From: an uncultured SAR116 cluster alpha proteobacterium
Lineage (GTDB): Bacteria > Pseudomonadota > Alphaproteobacteria > Puniceispirillales > Puniceispirillaceae
Reading direction: 5' to 3'
DNA: 64,000 bases
NCBI GenBank assembly: GCA_902623185.1
Contig: CACNSW010000001.1
Location: 53,273-117,272, forward strand
Shown here: one piece after another, positions 61,102 through 64,000 of the stretch
How the letters are laid out: the number at the start of each line of letters is the position of its first letter
Numbering within the stretch: position 1 is the first letter of the stretch
Position numbers and translations under genes: made by a program
Notes under the pieces: model-generated
Seen by the model: the letters and a program-made list of their open reading frames with translations, nothing else
Databases searched by the model: none
What the model was told of the DNA's origin: nothing

Positions 61102-61896
61102 ATGGCAGGCAAAAGTGAACGCGACGCAGCAAAGTCAAGCACAAATGCTCCCAAACCCCCAGTGGGCACATTTTTTATCTGGGGTCGGCATGCTGTATTA
61201 GCTGCGCTGGCCAATCCGAAACGCCGAATAGCAAAGCTGTACGCAACAGCTGATGCAACCAAGGTTCTTGTCCAGGTAATGGCCAAATACAACAATAACT
61301 TGCCTGCGCCAACACCCACTGAACGCCAAATCCTCGATGCCGTCACCAGCGATGGCGAAAAGGCAGTTCATCAAGGCATGGTTGCAGCGGTGTGGCCACT
61401 TGATGCACCACTCCTTAAAGATATTCTGGTCAGCGCCAGCAAAGTGCCGTTCAGATTGGTCCTGCTCGACCAACTATCCGACCCGCGCAATGTTGGCGCG
61501 ATTATGCGTTCGGCTCGCGCCTTTGGTGTAGCCGCGATAATCGTCACTCATCGCAATGCCCCCGAAGAGAATGGCGCTCTTGCCCGCACAGCTGCTGGTG
61601 CACTTGAGCATGTGCCGCTAATTCGCGTTGTCAATTTGGCGCGCACAATCGAAATTTTGCAAAGAGCTGGTATTACCGTTGCCGGTCTGGCGGGAGATGG
61701 GGTGATGGGGGTGCAAACTCTTTCACAATTTCCACGTCTTGCTGTCGTAATGGGTGCTGAAGGGCGGGGTTTACGTCGCTTAACGCGTGATCATTGCGAT
61801 CATCTTGTTAAGATCGAGATAAATGAAGATACAAATAGTTTGAATGTATCGAATGCTGCTGCCATAGCTCTACATGCTGCCAAAACAGGCAATTGA
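61102..61896 (+). CDS. rlmB: TrmH/SpoU-family rRNA 2'-O-methyltransferase (RlmB-like)
   Basis: LVLLDQLSDPRNVGAIMRSARAFG; VMGAEGRGLRRLTRDHCDHLVKIEI; SLNVSNAAAIALH. Confidence 0.92.
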   Translation: MAGKSERDAAKSSTNAPKPPVGTFFIWGRHAVLAALANPKRRIAKLYATADATKVLVQVMAKYNNNLPAPTPTERQILDAVTSDGEKAVHQGMVAAVWPLDAPLLKDILVSASKVPFRLVLLDQLSDPRNVGAIMRSARAFGVAAIIVTHRNAPEENGALARTAAGALEHVPLIRVVNLARTIEILQRAGITVAGLAGDGVMGVQTLSQFPRLAVVMGAEGRGLRRLTRDHCDHLVKIEINEDTNSLNVSNAAAIALHAAKTGN

Positions 61897-62096
61897 GTAA
61901 TCGCTCGAAGAATTCAATGGATTATGTTCTCGTTCGCATGACTTACCCGCTTGTCGGGGTTTTATACAAGGCGCTGAGACTAAGGCACTTAATTTTGAAG
62001 AGTTGAGATAACTCTCAAACACCTAGATTGTGCCGTATCAAAAAGACATCTAAAGCTATTGACGCTAGCCAAAACTCTGTTAAAACGCATTTTAGT

Positions 62097-62172
62097 GCTG
62101 GTGTGGCTCAATTGGTAGAGCACCCGATTTGTAATCGGGCGGTTGGGAGTTCGAGTCTCTCCACCAGCACCA
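62097..62172 (+). tRNA. tRNA-Thr (anticodon TGT), CCA encoded
   Basis: GCTGGTGTGGCTCAATTGGTAGAGCACCCGATTTGTAATCGGGCGGTTGGGAGTTCGAGTCTCTCCACCAGCACCA. Confidence 0.97.
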
Positions 62173-62253
62173 CTTTCCTGCATCACATCTAGTGTAACCG
62201 ATTGTATTGCAACAGATTAACTGTCTGCATGTTGATTGGTATGCAACAAAATG
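62157..62253 (+). repeat. Left arm of 97-bp inverted repeat; starts inside tRNA-Thr T-arm, ends on the integrase ATG
   Basis: CTCTCCACCAGCACCACTTTCCTGCATCACATCTAGTGTAACCGATTGTATTGCAACAGATTAACTGTCTGCATGTTGATTGGTATGCAACAAAATG; 95/97 identical to the reverse complement of 63875-63971. Confidence 0.97.
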
Positions 62254-63417
62254 AGAAACAAATATGATGCTCCCTACGTGCTATTCCGTGATGGTATTTA
62301 CTACTATGTGAGGCGTATTCCACACGACCTCACCACCTTCTACTCAGTCAAACGCTTATGCTTCAGCTTGAAGACCAAGTCGTGTGTCTCAGCTAAGCGG
62401 CTGTCCACTTCTGTTACTCAAAGGCTGGACGATTATTGGCTAGGCTTGCGCCTCCAGAATATGGACATTCCAGCTATTCAGCTTGTAAAAACCGATGACA
62501 AGATAGCTGAAGACACTACTCCCCTGCTCTCTGATGCCCTTGACCTCTATCTCCGCCTAAAAGCAGTCGGTAAGGACAAGGTGTTTGTGAGGACAGCCAA
62601 TAGGAATGTTGGCTATGTGATAAAGGTCTTAGGTGACAAGCCAATCAGACAATACTCATCCTCTGAAGCAGCTACATTCCGTGATTGGTTAATTAAACAA
62701 AGCATGTCCATGAGGACAGTAAAACGAGTCTTTGCGTCTGTCAGAGCCGTTGTAAACCTCACCATAACTGAACATGGATTGGACTGTGTAAATGGCTTTG
62801 CAAAAACTTACTTTCCTGCTGACGAGGCCATCAACGACAGATTGGCTATTCCCAAAGAGGACATAACAAAGGTTCAAGCCCTTTGTGTTGAAATGGATGA
62901 TGACATACGATGGCTCATCGCCTTGATCAGCGATACTGGCATGAGACTGGGAGAAGCTGCCGGTCTTCATATGGATGACATTAAACTGGATGAACCAATC
63001 CCATACATTGATCTCAAACCTCATCCGTGGCGGTCACTAAAGACCAAAGGTAGTCAACGTTGCATTCCACTCATTGGTGCTGCTCTATGGGCTTGTGAGA
63101 GGCTTAGAGAAGCCAATGACGGCAGTTCTCTGGCCTTCCCACGCTACTGCAACAAACAGTCTTGTAATGCGAACTCAGCTAGTGGTGGGTTAAATAAGTG
63201 GCTGCAGACACACGTGCCTGATGGATGTGTAATCCATAGCTTTAGGCATAGTCTTCGTGATCGTCTCAGAGCAGTGGAATGTCCATCAGACATCGTTGAT
63301 GCTATTGGTGGTTGGAAGACTGCTGGTGTGGGGCATGGATATGGAGATGGTTACCCATTGGATGTGCTGGCGAAGTGGATGGCTACCTTTGACCCAAGTC
63401 CTAGGTTACCAAAATAG
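62251..63417 (+). CDS. Tyrosine recombinase/integrase
   Basis: RWLIALISDTGMRLGEAAGLHMDDI, HSFRHSLRDRL, GYGDGY at C-terminus; next to tRNA-Thr. Confidence 0.9.
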   Translation: MRNKYDAPYVLFRDGIYYYVRRIPHDLTTFYSVKRLCFSLKTKSCVSAKRLSTSVTQRLDDYWLGLRLQNMDIPAIQLVKTDDKIAEDTTPLLSDALDLYLRLKAVGKDKVFVRTANRNVGYVIKVLGDKPIRQYSSSEAATFRDWLIKQSMSMRTVKRVFASVRAVVNLTITEHGLDCVNGFAKTYFPADEAINDRLAIPKEDITKVQALCVEMDDDIRWLIALISDTGMRLGEAAGLHMDDIKLDEPIPYIDLKPHPWRSLKTKGSQRCIPLIGAALWACERLREANDGSSLAFPRYCNKQSCNANSASGGLNKWLQTHVPDGCVIHSFRHSLRDRLRAVECPSDIVDAIGGWKTAGVGHGYGDGYPLDVLAKWMATFDPSPRLPK

Positions 63418-63877
63418 AAAAACCAATTCCCAACGATAGACCAAAAATTGAATGCATCATTAACGCCAATGCACACGACAAAATTGGATTAGGGGTTTTA
63501 TTTGCAAGCACACCATTGCCCATTGCTGGCATAAAAAAGAACCACGGCACAACTACACTTGCGATACCAAATGCAAGTCCATCAAGAGGCGTAGAATTCA
63601 AAAAACCTAAATCTATCAGGAAACCAAAAACACCTGCATAGACTACAGCTACTGAGTAGTGCACGAACCAACCCGCAAATGTTTCGTATTTTTCTTTGGG
63701 CTGCCCCGCAAGCTGGCTAGCGAATAATCTGCCTTTGCTTATTAGGCCAATAAACCAACGACCCACAAGAGACCAATTGGTTGGAGGTATGGTTGTAAAT
63801 ACTTGGAACAATCGCTGCCAAAGGTCAAAGACGGCACACGAGCCAATGCCTATAAGCAACCATTCCGTGTATGGCAT
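63401..63877 (-). CDS. DUF2938-like membrane protein
   Basis: WLLIGIGSCAVFDLWQRLF, GRWFIGLISKGRLF, GWFVHYSVAVVYAGVFG, PWFFFMPAMGNGVLANKTPNP pattern. Confidence 0.75.
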   Translation of the reverse strand: MPYTEWLLIGIGSCAVFDLWQRLFQVFTTIPPTNWSLVGRWFIGLISKGRLFASQLAGQPKEKYETFAGWFVHYSVAVVYAGVFGFLIDLGFLNSTPLDGLAFGIASVVVPWFFFMPAMGNGVLANKTPNPILSCALALMMHSIFGLSLGIGFSILVT

Positions 63878-63971
63878 TTTGTTGCATACCAATCAACATG
63901 CAGACAGTTAATCTGTTGCAATACAATCGGCTACACTAAATGTGATGCAGGAAAGTGGTGCTGGTGGAGAG
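63875..63971 (-). repeat. Right arm of 97-bp inverted repeat; ends on the DUF2938-like ATG
   Basis: Reverse complement matches 62157-62253 with two substitutions (CATCACATTTAGTGTAGCC versus CATCACATCTAGTGTAACC). Confidence 0.97.
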
Positions 63972-64000
63972 TAGGTCTGCGCTACTTATAAGCACCACTA

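Noticed and set aside
61989-62186. 65-aa minus-strand ORF
   Set aside because: Antisense translation of tRNA-Thr (GAGGETRTPNRPITNRVLYQLSHTSTK).
62157-63971. Explanation of the inverted repeat as an MDA or assembly inversion chimera
   Set aside because: Arms differ at two positions and are followed by unrelated intact ORFs on each side, which a simple inversion chimera would not produce. Not fully excluded, because the right arm lies 29 bp from the window end.

Overview
The window looks like alphaproteobacterial chromosome, possibly SAR116-like; that placement is inferred from gene order and protein style and was not tested. Most of 17.4-47.8 kb is one minus-strand ribosomal/transcription super-cluster: secE-nusG-rplKAJL-rpoBC-rpsLG-fusA-tuf-S10-spc-alpha, ending at rplQ. 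Left of it are rarA, a CrcB-position gene, an RluA-type synthase, an ATP12-like gene, lipB, a ureidoglycine aminohydrolase-like cupin and tRNA-Leu(GAG). An AT-rich accessory stretch with few convincing genes (4.8-11.5 kb) follows, and the left edge carries a split aconitase-X pair. Right of secE, a ~10 kb amine/amino-acid uptake and catabolism block lies between secE and tRNA-Trp/second tuf, which are normally adjacent. The two tuf genes appear identical. The right end has tRNA-Tyr, rlmB, tRNA-Thr(TGT) and a 1.8 kb module. In that module a tyrosine integrase and a DUF2938-like membrane gene are convergent and overlap at their 3' ends. It is bounded by 97-bp inverted repeats that start inside the tRNA-Thr T-arm and end exactly at each ORF's ATG. 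I consider this module the most unusual structure here. All calls were made by eye from the sequence and supplied ORFs; no database search was run.
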